Origin: Perca fluviatilis
Taxonomy: Eukaryota; Chordata; Actinopteri; Perciformes; Percidae
Direction of reading: 5' to 3'
NCBI RefSeq assembly: GCF_010015445.1
Contig: NC_053112.1
Span: 32,757,498 to 32,821,497, forward strand
DNA length: 64,000 nt
The translations under genes and the position numbers were made by a program. Positions 14,686 to 27,938 of the stretch are shown here, piece after piece (within the stretch, counting starts at the first letter, position 1; the number at the start of each line of letters is the position of its first letter). The notes below the pieces were generated by a model, which ran no database searches, had not been told where the DNA came from, and saw only the letters and a list, made by a program, of their open reading frames with translations.

Positions 14686-15979
14686 CAACTTGCAGGTCAG
14701 CACGTCCCTATGAAACAATATCTGGAGTTAATGTCTTAGCACAGCAGGAACCTACATTTAATTACAGGGAACATTTAAAATACAATACAGATAAAGATTT
14801 AATTGTGAGAACTCTGAAGAGCAGTGGATTAGATCGAAACTGTGATGGCATTTCCGCTTACTAGCTTTTTAGAGCTGTTGGCGTTATTCAACCAAGGTCG
14901 GGTTTGTGTATGAAAAAAAACAAACATGCCAGGTAATTGGTGTCAGCATCACCTGCGTTCCCATCACTGGAGCTAGGTAAAAACAGAATGTCCGCTACAC
15001 CCCCAAAATATATAAAGACAGACATGCTGTGACTGGTTGACAAAGTCAGGAACAAATATTCTGGCTGCAGGTAAGGATGCTCCCCGAGACATCTCCCTTT
15101 GGAGTTGGGCTAAGCATTGGTTGGGGGGGGGTGAATTAGGCATGTCTGTTGCCACTGCTACCTTTAGTTGAATAAGCAGCATTGAAATGGATGGACGGTG
15201 AAGGGAGGGATCATGCAAAAGCCCAGCGAGGTGTAATTTGTGCATCGGTGCGTGCAACTACATAACAACAAAGCTGCACTGGGCAACATTATGTCAAATC
15301 AAAAAGTCAAAATGAAGCTGCAGCAGAGAAGGGCATTTTTAACACGCCACAGGTTTGCTCGTTATATAGGCCATACAGTTTCTAATTGCCCCTGTGGCTG
15401 ATTCTGGGGCACCGTTTAATTAACGGTTTGGTCTTTGAGAGTCTCCCACAACAAATCCTGTTCCCAGCTTCCTCCAGCATAACCAGTAGCATTCTGTTAA
15501 AATGACTTTGTGAGCTGGCACTGTTTATAGAAGAAACATTAAGAAGATATATGTAGGCCAAGAAGTAGATTCCACTATGGCCCGGTTTCCTAAAAACAGG
15601 CAGTGTCACTGACTGCAACAACTGGAGATGTAGAGAAATGATTGTGACTGGTTAATCCTTCACTTGACACTCAGGCTAAGTTGAATTTGAAGGTTTTGAA
15701 TAGAGGAGGAGGTCTACTGTTGGTTGAGAGACACTACTCATGAGGAAAATATGGCTTTGCTGATTTATTGAAAAACAAGGATGAGGAATATAGATTGAAG
15801 GAAAAAAAATGTTTGTCTTTTTAAAGGGTTTGCAATACTTGGTATTTATCCTGACCGTTTTAAACCAAGTGAACAACAGATAAGGTGTTTTTCTATTGTG
15901 TCTTCTCTCTAACACACAAGACTTTGGAAAGCATCATGTCTTGTAGAAAATGTATTCCGTTTCCATGTTTACCAACTGT

Positions 15980-15981
<2 letters not shown>

Positions 15982-16040
<59 letters not shown>
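15982..16040. repeat. CA microsatellite
   Basis: Uninterrupted CA, about 29 units. Confidence 0.97.
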
Positions 16041-16041
<1 letters not shown>

Positions 16042-17965
16042 CAATTGGTCTACAAAAGGGTGGGAACCCAATAATTAGTCTCCAAATAAGCACACCAAAT
16101 CCAAGCAAATTATTAGAATCATGCTCATTAGGCTGGAACGTGTTTAAACAATGAAACTAATTGGTTATTCTGAGCTGTGTCAAAATACTGTGACAGCCAG
16201 CACAAAATAATCCTAACCCAACAACAACAAAGTAGTCCATAGGTCTAATCGCAAGGAGCAAAAGACAACAATCCTTTGAGATAGCTTTCATAAGCACTGT
16301 GTCCAAAAACAGATGTGAAAACCTATGGGCTGCTCACGACACTGCTAACAATCGTCAAATCAACTATGTGTTGAGTTGAGTTTGAAAAAGACACAATTTC
16401 AGAGATATTTCACTGCTACAAGGCACCCCAAATATGGTATATTAAGCTTTCTTAAAGAGAGAAAAAAAATAAATAAATAAAGACGACATTATAATCCCTT
16501 CGTTGATACACATCGCTTGCAAACATTGTTGAATCCTGAGGCCATCTGCTTGTTTGTCAGCACACAGTAGGTGAGGAGGCATGATGGGTGTATTATCGGA
16601 TCTGCTTGGGGGCTAAATAAGGACTACACAGGTAAGCAGAAAACAAATTTCAGTGGTGGCCATTTAGAACCAATTCCAGCTAAATTGCTTGCTGGCTAGT
16701 CAAACCTGCGTGCTCACCCTCAAGACGCTCACGGTGTCGATTTTACTTCTGTAACTGACGAGACGTTACAGCCTCTCTTGTTGATGGACAAAACTTACGG
16801 ACACGAGCGAGCACTGAATGCAACGGTAAAATGACAAAAATGACACACTTGCGACCATAAACGGAGTCGAGTCATGCTTGTTTAGACAACAGCCCTCAAG
16901 TGCTTCAAACTGGAGAAAGGGGGAAAAGGTGTGACCGTGGAATTGGGCTGATGCAACAGATAACGGAGAGAGGCAGATAGGGTTTCATTCATGTGTCAGA
17001 TTAGAGGGCTCTTTGTTACTGCCAGAGAGGGCAGAGCATGCCTGGAGAGGGGACGAGGATCGCCCTCGCTGCCCTACCACTTTGTGTTATTGTGTACAAC
17101 TGAAGGGATAGTTTGTGCGTTTATTGCATTCCCGTCACTGGTTGGCAGGGAATTAAAAGACACGGTCATATTGATCCTCGGGGTCATGACTAACGTTACT
17201 GCAGTGATTATTTATTTTGAAAGGCCACATCATTAAACCTGGAAGGACTTTGATCTCCTACTCTCCCATTGCATTTTTTTCCATGTGAGGAGTAAGCAGG
17301 AAAATAGTCATTGTTAAACCTTGTAACGGTTTACCTTGAGTCACAAAGAAACCGTGGCACATACAACCAAAACCATCTCCACGGCTGGATACCAATGGTA
17401 TAAAGTGGTTATATTACTTGTATGTTATATACTTTTCTGAAACCTTATCTCACTACACACGCTACTTAGGAAATGAAAAAAATAGCCCGTGCCGATACCA
17501 AAATCTAAAACCTGATACATTTTAAATTCCAGAGCACAGCTACTTTGCATGATTCTCCCCTGCAGTGGTGTGAAAGAAAAAGGTACTCCTATTTTAAGAA
17601 GCTTCACAGGGAGGATGCAGTTTAGAACTATTTAATTTTACTGATGGACGGCCCACATCTCAATAGGAGGATCCTCTGTGTCAACATCAGTACGAGAGAT
17701 AAAGTGGGCAACAACGCACCACCAAACAGATACTATGTATGTTCAACCAAAGAACGACACCTTAAAATAATTCGGAACAAAAACAAACCAGATTTTCTCT
17801 GACACAAGTCGAGGTACAGAAAGCCTAAAATTCTGAACAAAGCAAGGTGTCTACTTTTTCTGCAGTTGACCCTTCCAAGGAAACTAAATACTTAGCATGA
17901 CAACAGACATGAAATATAAGAGGACCTTTAAACTATAGTAAAGATTTGATAAATTGGATTTAGAC

Positions 17966-18058
<93 letters not shown>

Positions 18059-18061
18059 GAA

Positions 18062-18103
<42 letters not shown>

Positions 18104-18104
18104 T
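17966..18104. repeat. GATA microsatellite with one interruption
   Basis: About 34 GATA units, broken once near 18058-18064 by GATGAAATAGA. Confidence 0.97.
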
Positions 18105-19108
18105 CGAAAATATAAAGCGTTTTGTTAATGGCTGTTATGTTCTAAATAATCAATGGTTGTTTTCCAAAAAGTCCTGTAATGGAACAGAATCCCTTTGGTT
18201 TTGAGGCCCTCGGACATGGGTGAATTCATTTTGAGTCCCCAAAATGGACATAACAATAAATCCTTAAAAGCTCCTTAATGTAACGCTTCAAATTCATATG
18301 GGAAAGAAACAAAAGGACATGAACACCACCATGTGCACGGATAGCTTTGGTTTCCACTGCTGTCCACAGAGCCAGCATCCAACCCTATGACCTTAACTTC
18401 AGGTAAAGCCAGCGTTACATTCCACACAACAAGGTCACCCATCTCCTGTGTCACAGAAGAGCCACAGAGCTCTACATTCGTGAATGGTTTACAGAGTCCT
18501 GCAAGATTCTATACTCTACTCAGTGGAAGGCAGCATTGTAATGTTATTGTGATATCAGAGCAGGTGATGCTGTTGTTGACATAGGTTACTTTGTTTTTTA
18601 AAAAGGGGTTGACTGATATAATGGAGGCCCAATAGCATAATACTGGATCCTCAGAGAAAAAAAAAAAAAACTATCAACATAAACTGTACACACTGGCCCC
18701 AATGCCCTAATATTTGCATTTCATTTACATGTTTCTGTGGCAAATGTTTTAACGTTGATATTGCCACTTAAAACCTGAACCTTGTTGCTGGGAACACTCA
18801 TTTTGCATTGTGGAAATCTTCATCTCGGGCTCATCTATTATTATCCTACATCAGGAGATGCCATTATGTCTGATCATGTATTAAATAAGAAAACTGTCTT
18901 TGAATTAACAAGTCGTACCTTCCGTATTAACGGCTCGCCAGCTTTGCATAAACAACATGTAGAGTAGACAGATACATCAGTCAGGAGCAGTGTTTGTTGC
19001 AGAGACAACGTGACTGAAAATTAACACCCCACTTTGCAGCTCCTTGCAGCCTCGAGCATATTGTTTTGGTAAGCCAGACCAAGAAAACCAAATCAACGCT
19101 GCTTCCTG

Positions 19109-19442
19109 TTAAAAGGTGCTCTAAGGGATGTTGGGTGACATCACTTCTTGTTGAAGGTCGAAGTATTGTCAAACAAAACGGAGGCTGTTATCGGCTGGAA
19201 CACTGTTATGTTTGGTGGTGCAGGTTGGCTCAGTTTGTTTTTGTTGCCGTTTGTGGAGCCTGGGCGGTCTACAGAGACCGCGTTTTGTTTGTTTTTTACA
19301 GTGTGTTCAGGGGACAGGCAGCTAGCAGATAGTGAGGAGATTTTTGCTTTATGCGACAAAAAATGTTGTAGCCTAAAAAACACGTGTGAGTGATGTCACA
19401 CGTGTTTTTTAGGCTACAACATTTTTTTAGAGCACCTTTAAA
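19109..19442. mobile_element. MITE with TTAAAAGGTGCTCTAA termini
   Basis: TTAAAAGGTGCTCTAA at the left and the complement of TTTAAAGGTGCTCTAA at the right enclose 334 bp that also contain GGGTGACATCACTTCTTGTT, a motif of a dispersed teleost MITE. A TTA/TAA duplication would suggest a Harbinger-like origin, but that is not proven. A 32-bp perfect palindrome occupies its right third. Confidence 0.65.
19358..19427. repeat. 32-bp perfect palindrome inside a MITE
   Basis: The arms 19358-19389 and 19396-19427 are exact inverted copies with a 6-base centre. The inner arm ends CACGTGTGA. It occupies the right part of the MITE at 19109-19442. Confidence 0.9.
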
Positions 19443-22164
19443 CTGTGGGTCGTAATTACAGCACAGGATCTTACACAAGGTGAATGTATGCTACCTGCCT
19501 GAAAAGATGAAGTAAACGAGTGACTAGGAAAGAAAGTCAAACATTTACCAAATGCAAGAGACGCAGATATTTTTCTCAAGAGTTGGCAGACCAAACTATA
19601 GGGCTGAAACAGCAGTGACCATTGGACCATTTGGAATTTGACAGGTAGCCATTAATAGGTCTCCAATGGTCTGCTGGCTTGCAAAATGGTCAACTTTGTT
19701 CATTACCAGTACCGTTGTGCAGTGTAAAAAGCATTATCAGTTTGTGTGATCTTGTGGGCTGCGAGATGCTGCCTCGCACTTTATCTGAACCAGTTTGGTT
19801 TTGATTTTTTTGGTGCCACAAACCATGAGAAAACAATGAGATGATAGAAAGCTACGTAGGGTTGTCAGGAAGGGCACTGATTCTCAGTGGATTGTGAGTA
19901 GGCCTTTCATATTATTATTAGTCCTTTGATAAAGTGTAAAATATATTGCTCATTGCTGCTCTAAAGCAACATTGCGTAACCGTTTTACTTTAAAATAACC
20001 GCTTCAAAATCATTTTGATGTTACACTGACTTGTAATAAGGACAATTGTTCCTCTGTCATTCAAAAAAATGTAAATAAAAAAAACAGAAATCATTCTATA
20101 TCTTTGAGTGTGATACTACTGTACTTATGCTTGGTTTCAATACATGAAAAATAAATGAAATGGGGGAAAAAATGTTGTGAAGTTCACTGCCTCCAGCAAA
20201 GTAGCTCTGCTTTAAAAAAGAAAAAAAGAAATAAAAAGAAAAAGACTGATATTTTCAACCCAGACAGGTACGATCCAACAAGCCATGACAGCCAACATTT
20301 CTCAGTAGCAGAATATAAGAGACTACAGTTACAGTGAGAGCCTACAGTTAATATGTAGCTGTGTGTTTAGGATAATCCACCCAGAGATATTACCTTTTTG
20401 TTAAAAACATTATGGTACCAGTTTAAATATTAACAGTTAATTATTACAAAGAGGAGGCTTAAAAAGGTTTCAACTCCTCATTCTCAACTTCACTTTCAAC
20501 TGAAACAGAGATACTGTAGTACCCTACAATCCACAGTGTAGTGTGAGGTACAGTTCCTTTGACTAAATATGAGGCAAAAAAAGCCAGCATAATGAGCTGC
20601 TTAAAAAAAAAAATGAAAAAAAAAAGAAAGAAAGAAAGAATCCTGTTGTGTATAGCCCTAGCCCATGTGTCACAAGTCATCACAACTACTGTTTTAGGTC
20701 ACACTAGAATATTTTAAGGTACACCTCCAGAGGAAACTATGTTGCATTCAACCAAATACAGTGGAAGACTCGTGCATTGAGAAGGCTGCAAAAGCTTGCT
20801 AAAGAGAAGACTGGTCTCTGTGGTAAATCAGATTATAACCCAATTGAATGAGCAGAGGATGTGAAGGGTATGAGAAAGAGTGTGGAGGGTAGCGAGCATA
20901 ATAAAATGCATGGTGCCATCGCTCAAAACCCTAAAATGACACTGACCATGCTAAACATTGACTCCCAGGGGCACAGGCAGAGCTGCACACTGATAATTCT
21001 GTCAAAATGTTTGCCTGGCTGTCTCTCCAGCTCAAGAAATTTCACAAAAAAAAAAAAAAAATAGTCCTAGGCCTATAGTAATTACCTCTCTCTCTCTTTG
21101 TACTGTACAACTGAAAAGAATACCTTGTTGGGATATTCATAATTTTTTCTGACTCACAAATCTAAAGTCACTACAGGCAGTGACATGTTTTTCTGACTCA
21201 TTAAAATAATAAGAGTGATTGGCATCCAACTATTCCATTAAATATTTAGCTCTTATTAAAATACAAAATTCTACATTTTGTATTAAAGAAACTACAACAA
21301 ATGTCCCCTTAAACCAACATGAGCCACTCACAACGTTGGCAGTCTGCACTTACAGCTGAAATTCTTATTTTCAAATAAACATCCTTTTGAACAATGAAGA
21401 AAACAGTTGATACTGCTCTATGGATTGTAAAATAGCTCACTGCTAATGCTAAAATGCCATAGTATGTTGATAATTCAATATTTGCTGGTTCTAGCTTACT
21501 CTATATTTACTGCTGTTTTGGGAACATGTGAGGCAACATTTTCATTAAAAGACCAAAAGATTATTCTAATTAATATAGAAAATGGTTATAATAAAAAAAA
21601 AAAATTCAAATTTCAGTTTACACCTCAGGCTTAACGTGAAAAAAAATATGTACTAGCTATAGGCCTAGTTCAAATCTACAAAGAACTTTTGATTTGTATT
21701 TTTGCTTATTTGCTGTACCCATTTAGATGGAGTATTTGACTAGCTGGTTAGATGATGGAATAGCTTTGTGTTAAGTAGTAATGCAGCCTCATGAGGAGAA
21801 GTCTCCTTACTACAATTCACTGTGGGGGTTGGTGTTGGAGCAAACTTTGTGACTACAGACATGGAGGATGAGCCTCCCTTTCCTGAAAGGACTCTATTGT
21901 GTTGCCACAGTGACAAAGCAGTTTTACTGGTTCCACCTTCACCTCTCTTTCCCTCCCACCTGAGCAGCCAAACTCTATTTGAGCATGCTCTCAACCTTCA
22001 CGCTAAACTTCCTTGTTACCGGTAGTTTCATTCATTCTAGTGCAGGTTCTGCAAAGGGCATTTCATAACCTCGAGCACGGGCAGCCAAAGGGCCATCAGT
22101 GTTGCAGACAGACAAAGCTGGATAAGGAATTTAGGGTGGCCAACAGGTAGTAGCCAGATAAGAG

Positions 22165-22188
22165 ACACACACACACACACACACACAC
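22165..22188. repeat. short CA microsatellite
   Basis: Twelve AC units. Confidence 0.95.
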
Positions 22189-22752
22189 TCAGCCTGACCT
22201 GGATATGTCACAAAAAGCAGCAGCTGATTTGCTTCCAACAGCTTTTCTGCCAGGATCATTCTCCTGACATAGCATCCAGTCTCATATAATTTCTTGATCA
22301 AACCTAATAATCACATGTTACATAAAACTGTATAAAATGGTAATAGGCATATGAAATTAGACAATAAGAAATATGCCAACTGAGAACTGTAACACAACAT
22401 ATAAGCCTCGTTTTTGCACGGAAACTGTAACAAACTCTAAAAGCTGTAGACCAAGTTATTTGGTATGTACAATAAATAAAGAATATACTATTTAATATAA
22501 GGGCAACAAGGGGGAAACCAAAATATATGGTAGTTTCCGACGTGTGCTGCTCGCCATAAAGTCACATTAAAAACATTGGTGCTAAAGAAGGCCTATTCCA
22601 CTTCATTTTATGTTGCAAGACCATCAACGCCTATTTAATGCAGATGAGGATGATGTCAGACTTTTCCAATCGTTTAGATGTCACTGTAGTAGTCTACTAC
22701 AGCCCTAACAGTGTTATCTAAGGCCTATCCTGAGCTCTCATAATCAGCTTAC

Positions 22753-22938
22753 CAGGTTGAACACCGTCTCCACAATGTCTCGGTTGGAAACTTCGCCAAC
22801 TTCCACCAGGCCAGCAAGCACGGCGAATTTCATCTTTATCCCCCTGATAGGCACTCCGGGGTTGAGCGCCATGGCGCCTGATCTCCCGTCCTTTCCATCA
22901 CCTGGCTGCGCAGAGCCCGCTGTCTCCTCGCTAGCCAT
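22753..22938 (-). CDS. lrba: LRBA (LPS-responsive beige-like anchor), first coding exon
   Basis: LRBA is a very large BEACH/WD40 scaffold acting in vesicle trafficking. This exon encodes its first 62 residues. The exon reads MASEE at the start, then a variable Gly/Asp-rich stretch, then a conserved segment (PIRGIKMKFAVL at about residues 30-41 and EVSNRDIVETVFNL at 49-62) that closely matches the vertebrate LRBA N-terminus. It ends in phase 0 at a GTAAGC donor (22752-22747). An in-frame ATG lies 11 codons upstream, but a pyrimidine-rich acceptor (AG at 22942-22941) sits two bases before the chosen ATG. That and the known LRBA start favour 22938. The rest of the gene lies beyond the left edge, so the gene is partial here. 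Confidence 0.93.
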
Positions 22939-23700
22939 TGCTAAGGAAGGACGGGGACAGGTGGTGTTCACAGGTAAGGCACCTGTTCACCTCCAATGGT
23001 GGTGACAGCAACCGATGTCGGAGCCAAAGGGCTCTATATCCCCTTCAGCGGAGTTGTTGACGGTCTACAGGCACACAAACCAAACGTTTCCCTCCCCATC
23101 CAAAACTGTTTAGCGAAAGTGGGGGGGGGGAGGCGTAAGGATAATTTGTTGGTCGTTGACACTGCGGGACTAGATCATGTCACCGTTTTACTCCACAGTG
23201 AACTAACGTTTTTACTTCTCTCCCGTGGTCCGTAACAGGATCCCCAGACGGATGGATTAATGCCGTTAAAAGCTGCAAGGAAGTCTGCTGCAGGGGGGGG
23301 GGAGCAGGTGAAGCAAAGCCTTTACCGGTTTCCCCGTCTGCTCGGTCAAATGGCAAACGAGGATACGGTGACTTTAATGTCCCCGTACAGTGGTGGAAGT
23401 TGCTATTGTCACAGAGTCCAGACACTTGACAGGTAGCGCGCTCGGCAGAAGCAAAAACTCACAACTGGAAAGGAGGTAAGTTCGTCAGCATCTCCGGCAG
23501 AAGTCGACAAAGGACAGAAGTGTGCTCGGACCTCCCCGGCAAACTCCACAGACTTGCTTAAACGTCAACGTTAACCCAGCTGCGCTGCATTCTCTTCCTG
23601 ATTTACCCCGGTAGCTTGCTTCAGCTCGTCACCGCCATGACAGTAGCCTTGAGTGAGTGGCGCATGCGCAGTGGTGAGCTGAGTCTTATTCAGATCACTG
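22939..23700 (-). promoter_or_regulatory. lrba: CpG-rich lrba 5' region with NRF1-type palindrome
   Basis: The block upstream of the lrba start is richer in G, C and CpG than its surroundings. It contains GCGCATGCGCA at 23660-23670, a near-perfect NRF1 recognition palindrome common in housekeeping promoters. Because an acceptor lies just before the ATG, the mRNA probably starts in a separate non-coding exon here. A possible donor on the minus strand is the GTAAAT near 23608, but that is weak. The promoter role is inferred from position and composition. Confidence 0.55.
23661..23670. promoter_or_regulatory. NRF1 site candidate
   Basis: CGCATGCGCA, the core of the NRF1 palindrome, about 720 bp upstream of the lrba start codon inside the CpG-rich block. 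Confidence 0.5.
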
Positions 23701-23819
23701 GCAGGTGTGCCGCTCAGGTGGCTTTCTAGCACGACACGCTGGGAGTCAGTTCAAATCAACAGTGCTTCCACAATTATTCAGTCACAACAACAGCAACATA
23801 ATGACAGGGATATAAAGGC

Positions 23820-23960
23820 AGTGGTGGAAAATAACTCATAACTTTACTCGACTACACTTTTGACATACTTGTACTTTCCATATTTCCATTTCCTGCGTCT
23901 TTTACTTCTACTCCCCTACAGTTCAGATGGAAATATTGTATAACCCCACAACATTTTTGA
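23820..23960 (+). repeat. diverged copy of the TACTTGAGTATTTCC-type repeat
   Basis: GCAGTGGTGGAAAATAACTC opens it, and TACTTGTACTTTCCAT, CTTCTACTCCCCTACA and GGAAATATTGTA follow in the family order. Confidence 0.5.
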
Positions 23961-24959
23961 CACTTATAGTTACTTTTTACATGAAAAAATAAAAACACGT
24001 GATATACTTGTATAATAGTATGCAGTGTAACAACCATGGAAAAATAAAAACATATAAAGTACATGTATAAAATTGGAATACGAAACTATACACAGAAAAC
24101 TATATAAAAGTATACAGCACAGCGATAATTACAACAGCACATTCTGAAGTAACTGAACATTTACTAAAATTTTAGTAATGTGACATTTTGCTGTTGGTAA
24201 TTTTTATTTAACAACATTTTGTAATGGTTTTTATATGCATGATTTTGACTGTTGAATCTTATAATACATTAATATTGTATGAGGATATTTATTAATGTTT
24301 GTTATAAACTTATATATAATTTATACATTCATAAAATGTATCAGAACAGAAAAATGGAAGTGTCAAGGCAACTGAAGTACAGGAACAGATGCATAGTAGA
24401 CTATAGACTATAGGCTAAGTAATTAAAAATACTTTAGAATATATTATATTGCACCATTCTGCACTATTAGGGACCTTTGATACTTTAAGTACATTTTGCT
24501 GATAACACTGTTCTTTTGTTTGAGTATAGTTTTAAATGTGGATTTGAAGTCATATTGTTGCATTGTATTATTACCTAAAGGATCTGAATAATTTTTTCAC
24601 CAAAGTTAAGTGATAGTGTCCTCTTTTTTAGGCTGACACATGCTGAAATGAACAGTCAAACAAACAAGTTAACCTTACTGCTTTTTGCCACTAATCTAAA
24701 TTAAATGCAGATTGAATATTTTAGAGATAATGTCACTGAATACCTTTTTATAGTGACTTTATAGTATTTTATTTATTTAATCTCCCTTTGCAACACCGCA
24801 ATAAGGGAATAAGGCCCTAATTGTACCAATTACTGAACAGGGTGGTAGTTTTATTACTTCAATACAAAACCCGGAGGCATGTAAAGAATTTATACAGGGC
24901 TACATACTGCATGGCAGAACAATAAACCCTTAAACCAAGTAGTCGCCTAGTTTTTTTTT

Positions 24960-25147
24960 TTTTAAGCTTATTTTTTTGGGCTTTTCCACCTTTATTTGAT
25001 AGGACAGCTATGTGAGAAAGGGGAGAGAGAGGAGGAAGACATGCAGGAAATCGTCATAAGGTCGGACTCAAACCCTGGACCTCTGCGTCGAGGCATAAAC
25101 CTCTATGTAAATGTGCGCCTGCTCTACCAACTGAGCCAACCCGGCCA
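24960..25147 (-). mobile_element. tRNA-derived SINE
   Basis: On the minus strand it begins GGCCGGGTTGGCTCAGTTGG with an A box, has a B box GGTTTGAGTCC (about 25064-25074), and continues with TCTTCCTCCTCTCTCTCCCC and AATAAAGGTGGAAAAG. This is the standard teleost SINE tail. It is not a functional tRNA: no cloverleaf forms over the anticodon arm. Confidence 0.8.
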
Positions 25148-26103
25148 CTAGTAGCCTAATTTTATTTAATTTTTTGTGATCAAATGTTATTTTCTTAATG
25201 TTTAGAGCAAGAAAAATACATCCAGTACACAGACAGTGCAATACATTTTTCCAAGGATATAATATGAATTTAGAATATAAACTGCATGTCATTCAACAGC
25301 TGTGGATAAAAATCACAGAAAATAATACCAGAATATAACGTGAAAAAATACCATACATTATAAATCAATACATTAGTGTACCATACTATGAGCCCCAGAG
25401 GGAACAAGCAACCAACATAGCTTTATGCTGTAAAAAAAACAAAAAAACAAAAAACAAGCAGAAAGGGGGGTTGAAATTTAGAAATTAGTTTTTCTGTAGC
25501 ACAACAGCACATTGACAGATGTCTGTGTCCCAAGGCATCGGGAACCAAACATTAAAGCAAAGTGACAGCTCTGCTTTGCTTGCCTTTTTAAATCACCACC
25601 ATCAGCCCATGCATGCATATGAGATCTTTACATAGCTTAGAAGTCCCAGTTTGTATTCATTTATATTACTGCATGAAGGAAACTCCAACTAAAACACAAT
25701 CTGTAAAGGTATAATCTGTATTAAACAATGTCCATATATGTCTCCTCCTTTCTCTGCTCATACTGGATATAGAGTACGGTACTACACACAGTATTTGCTC
25801 TGTAGGATGGTTGAGCGACTATGAGTGTTGTTGCCACAGAGGCAGCTGGCGTCACTGTTACTACTGACCTCCCATTAAAGTGTAGCTAACCCCTCAGGGA
25901 CCCTGGGAGTCATGGTCGCCAGCAGCACCACCCAAGGGAGGCAAGCCTTGTCTCTGATGTAATGACCTGAAATCAGCAGACTTGTTCACTGCAGCCCAAA
26001 GGTAGACCGCCTTAAATAAGGCCTTGAAAAGCTCTTACTGACCTTTGAATTGATTAAATGGACCCGTCCTTATTATTTTTCTAACTGGGCACTACATAGA
26101 AAA

Positions 26104-26609
26104 CAGTGTTTCCTTTAGGATTTTTTTTAGCAGTGGGGGCAGGTCTGTCTGAACAACAACTGCGCCCCTCCCCACGCCCCGGCGCCAAATGTTTTATGTA
26201 TGAAACGGAACTGACACTTTGCTGCAAACTAATATATGTATTCACCTCTATTCACACACAATGAGGCATATTTTCAGTTGTGATTGATTGTATTTTTTAG
26301 GCACTATATATAGGGCACAGGTCTGATCTACAACAGATCTACACTTAGAACGGACCCACCGCGGTGACGTTTTTAGTGGAGCTGTTCGTTTAATAGTTGA
26401 TTTGGAAGAAAGCAAACATTCTGACAATAAACCAAATGAACACAGCAGTATGTGGAGTTAAACTGGATGGGCCCAATAACCTCTGAATAGTTCTACTAAA
26501 AGGCAACCGCGACTACATTTTTTTGTACAGTCCTATTTCTAATACCGTGGTGGCAGAAATGTTGCCATGCGTGGGCCGCCACTATAAAATCAACTTAGAG
26601 GAAACACTG
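26104..26609. mobile_element. second copy of the CAGTGTTTCC element, inverted and shorter
   Basis: The left end (CAGTGTTTCCTTTAGG, then TTTAGCAGTGGGGGCAGG) is the complement of the right end of the element at 13085-14685, and the right end matches the left of that copy (ATCAACTTAGAGGAAACACT). About 1.1 kb of interior is missing. The target duplication is not clear. Confidence 0.65.
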
Positions 26610-26826
26610 GAAACGCTCTTCCTGCCATCCTGTTCGAAAGTCTCACTCTCTGGGCAGAAGATTATCATTTGTGCAAATGATGTAGTGTCAAAGACAACAA
26701 TGAGATTGAATTTGCCAAGAGCTTTACTTTCAGATTGTGTCATTCTAGCTTGCCAGATTCACATTAAACACATTAATAATGACAAAATAAAAATCCAAGC
26801 CATCAATTTAATGCTGATGCTTGTTC

Positions 26827-26843
26827 AAAAAAAAAAAAAAAAA

Positions 26844-26905
<62 letters not shown>

Positions 26906-27069
26906 ACTTGTTCAACCAATACAAAAAAAATTTTTAAACAAAAAAAAAAAAAAACCAAAAAAAAAAAGGGAAAAAAAAAAAAGAAGAAAAAAAAAAAAAA
27001 ACCCCCATGCTGAATGTGTTCCCCTATATAAGGGGTAAAAAAATTTTAAAGAAAAAAAAAAAAATTTTT
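26827..27069. repeat. A-rich low-complexity block
   Basis: Over 200 bases of nearly pure A with short T, C and G interruptions. It could be an expanded poly(A) tail of a retroelement or partly an assembly artefact. The lysine-rich open frame across it is not a gene. Confidence 0.8.
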
Positions 27070-27938
27070 TTTTGGGGCCAGCGGCTGCAGTGAAGAATAA
27101 GAATAATCTTGATGGATATATTAGGGTGTCTCTGCTGCAGTGTCTTCACCTCTGTCTAATAGCTACACAGTTTAACCTCTCAAATTTACATTTTCAAAAT
27201 ATTCTTGCATGCACTGAGGCACTGCATTTACCAGACTTTTGCTACTTGTTTAGATACGTGAATGTGTTTACTTCACTAATGATCTGATCAACAGTTATTT
27301 ATCATTCTTAGGAGTAATACTCACACTATGACTACTATAAGTGTGCATTTTTATTACATTTTCTTATTAATATATATATATTCTCCTGTCCCTCCTTTGT
27401 ATTGTCTTTACTGCATGGACTGCTTTAATACCTTTTGCATCATCTGTACTTGATTGTTTGTGCTTGCTTGTTTGTGTGCCACTTGTTTCTATCTTTTTTG
27501 CTTAGGCCTGCTGTCATTATAGATTTAATGTAATTCATAATTCATTTTAATTTGTTAACCATTGTATTTTAGGATGCCTACTGTCAGCTGGCCGGGGACT
27601 ACAGCTGTAGTCCTTTTACTCCTTTTACTGTACAGTGAATTAAGGGGGACTGTCCACGACATTATAAACTAATAAACTAAACTAAACTAAACTAAATATT
27701 TTACCAACAGACTAAATTATTCCCTTTGTTACAAAAACAGTGTGGGTGAATAACAAGCTACACACCCACATGACGTATTTACAGACAGGTTCTGCCTGTT
27801 CAGAGATCAGGGTGGTGGCTTTTCCTTATAAACCAAGTAATCATAGCACTGTTACTAGTAACTAAAGTACAAATTAAACACAATACTATATGTGGCACTG
27901 GTGCGCATGATATAGGCCTACTGAAGCAAGGTTTAACA

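Noticed and set aside
22939..22971. Upstream in-frame ATG for lrba
   Set aside because: A good splice acceptor lies between it and the MASEE start, and the MASEE start fits the known LRBA N-terminus.
25064..25147. tRNA gene on the minus strand
   Set aside because: A and B boxes are present but the body continues into a standard SINE tail, and the anticodon arm does not fold.
26523..27038. 171-codon open frame on the plus strand
   Set aside because: Most of it is poly-lysine from the A-rich block and the first part lies in the end of a transposon copy.
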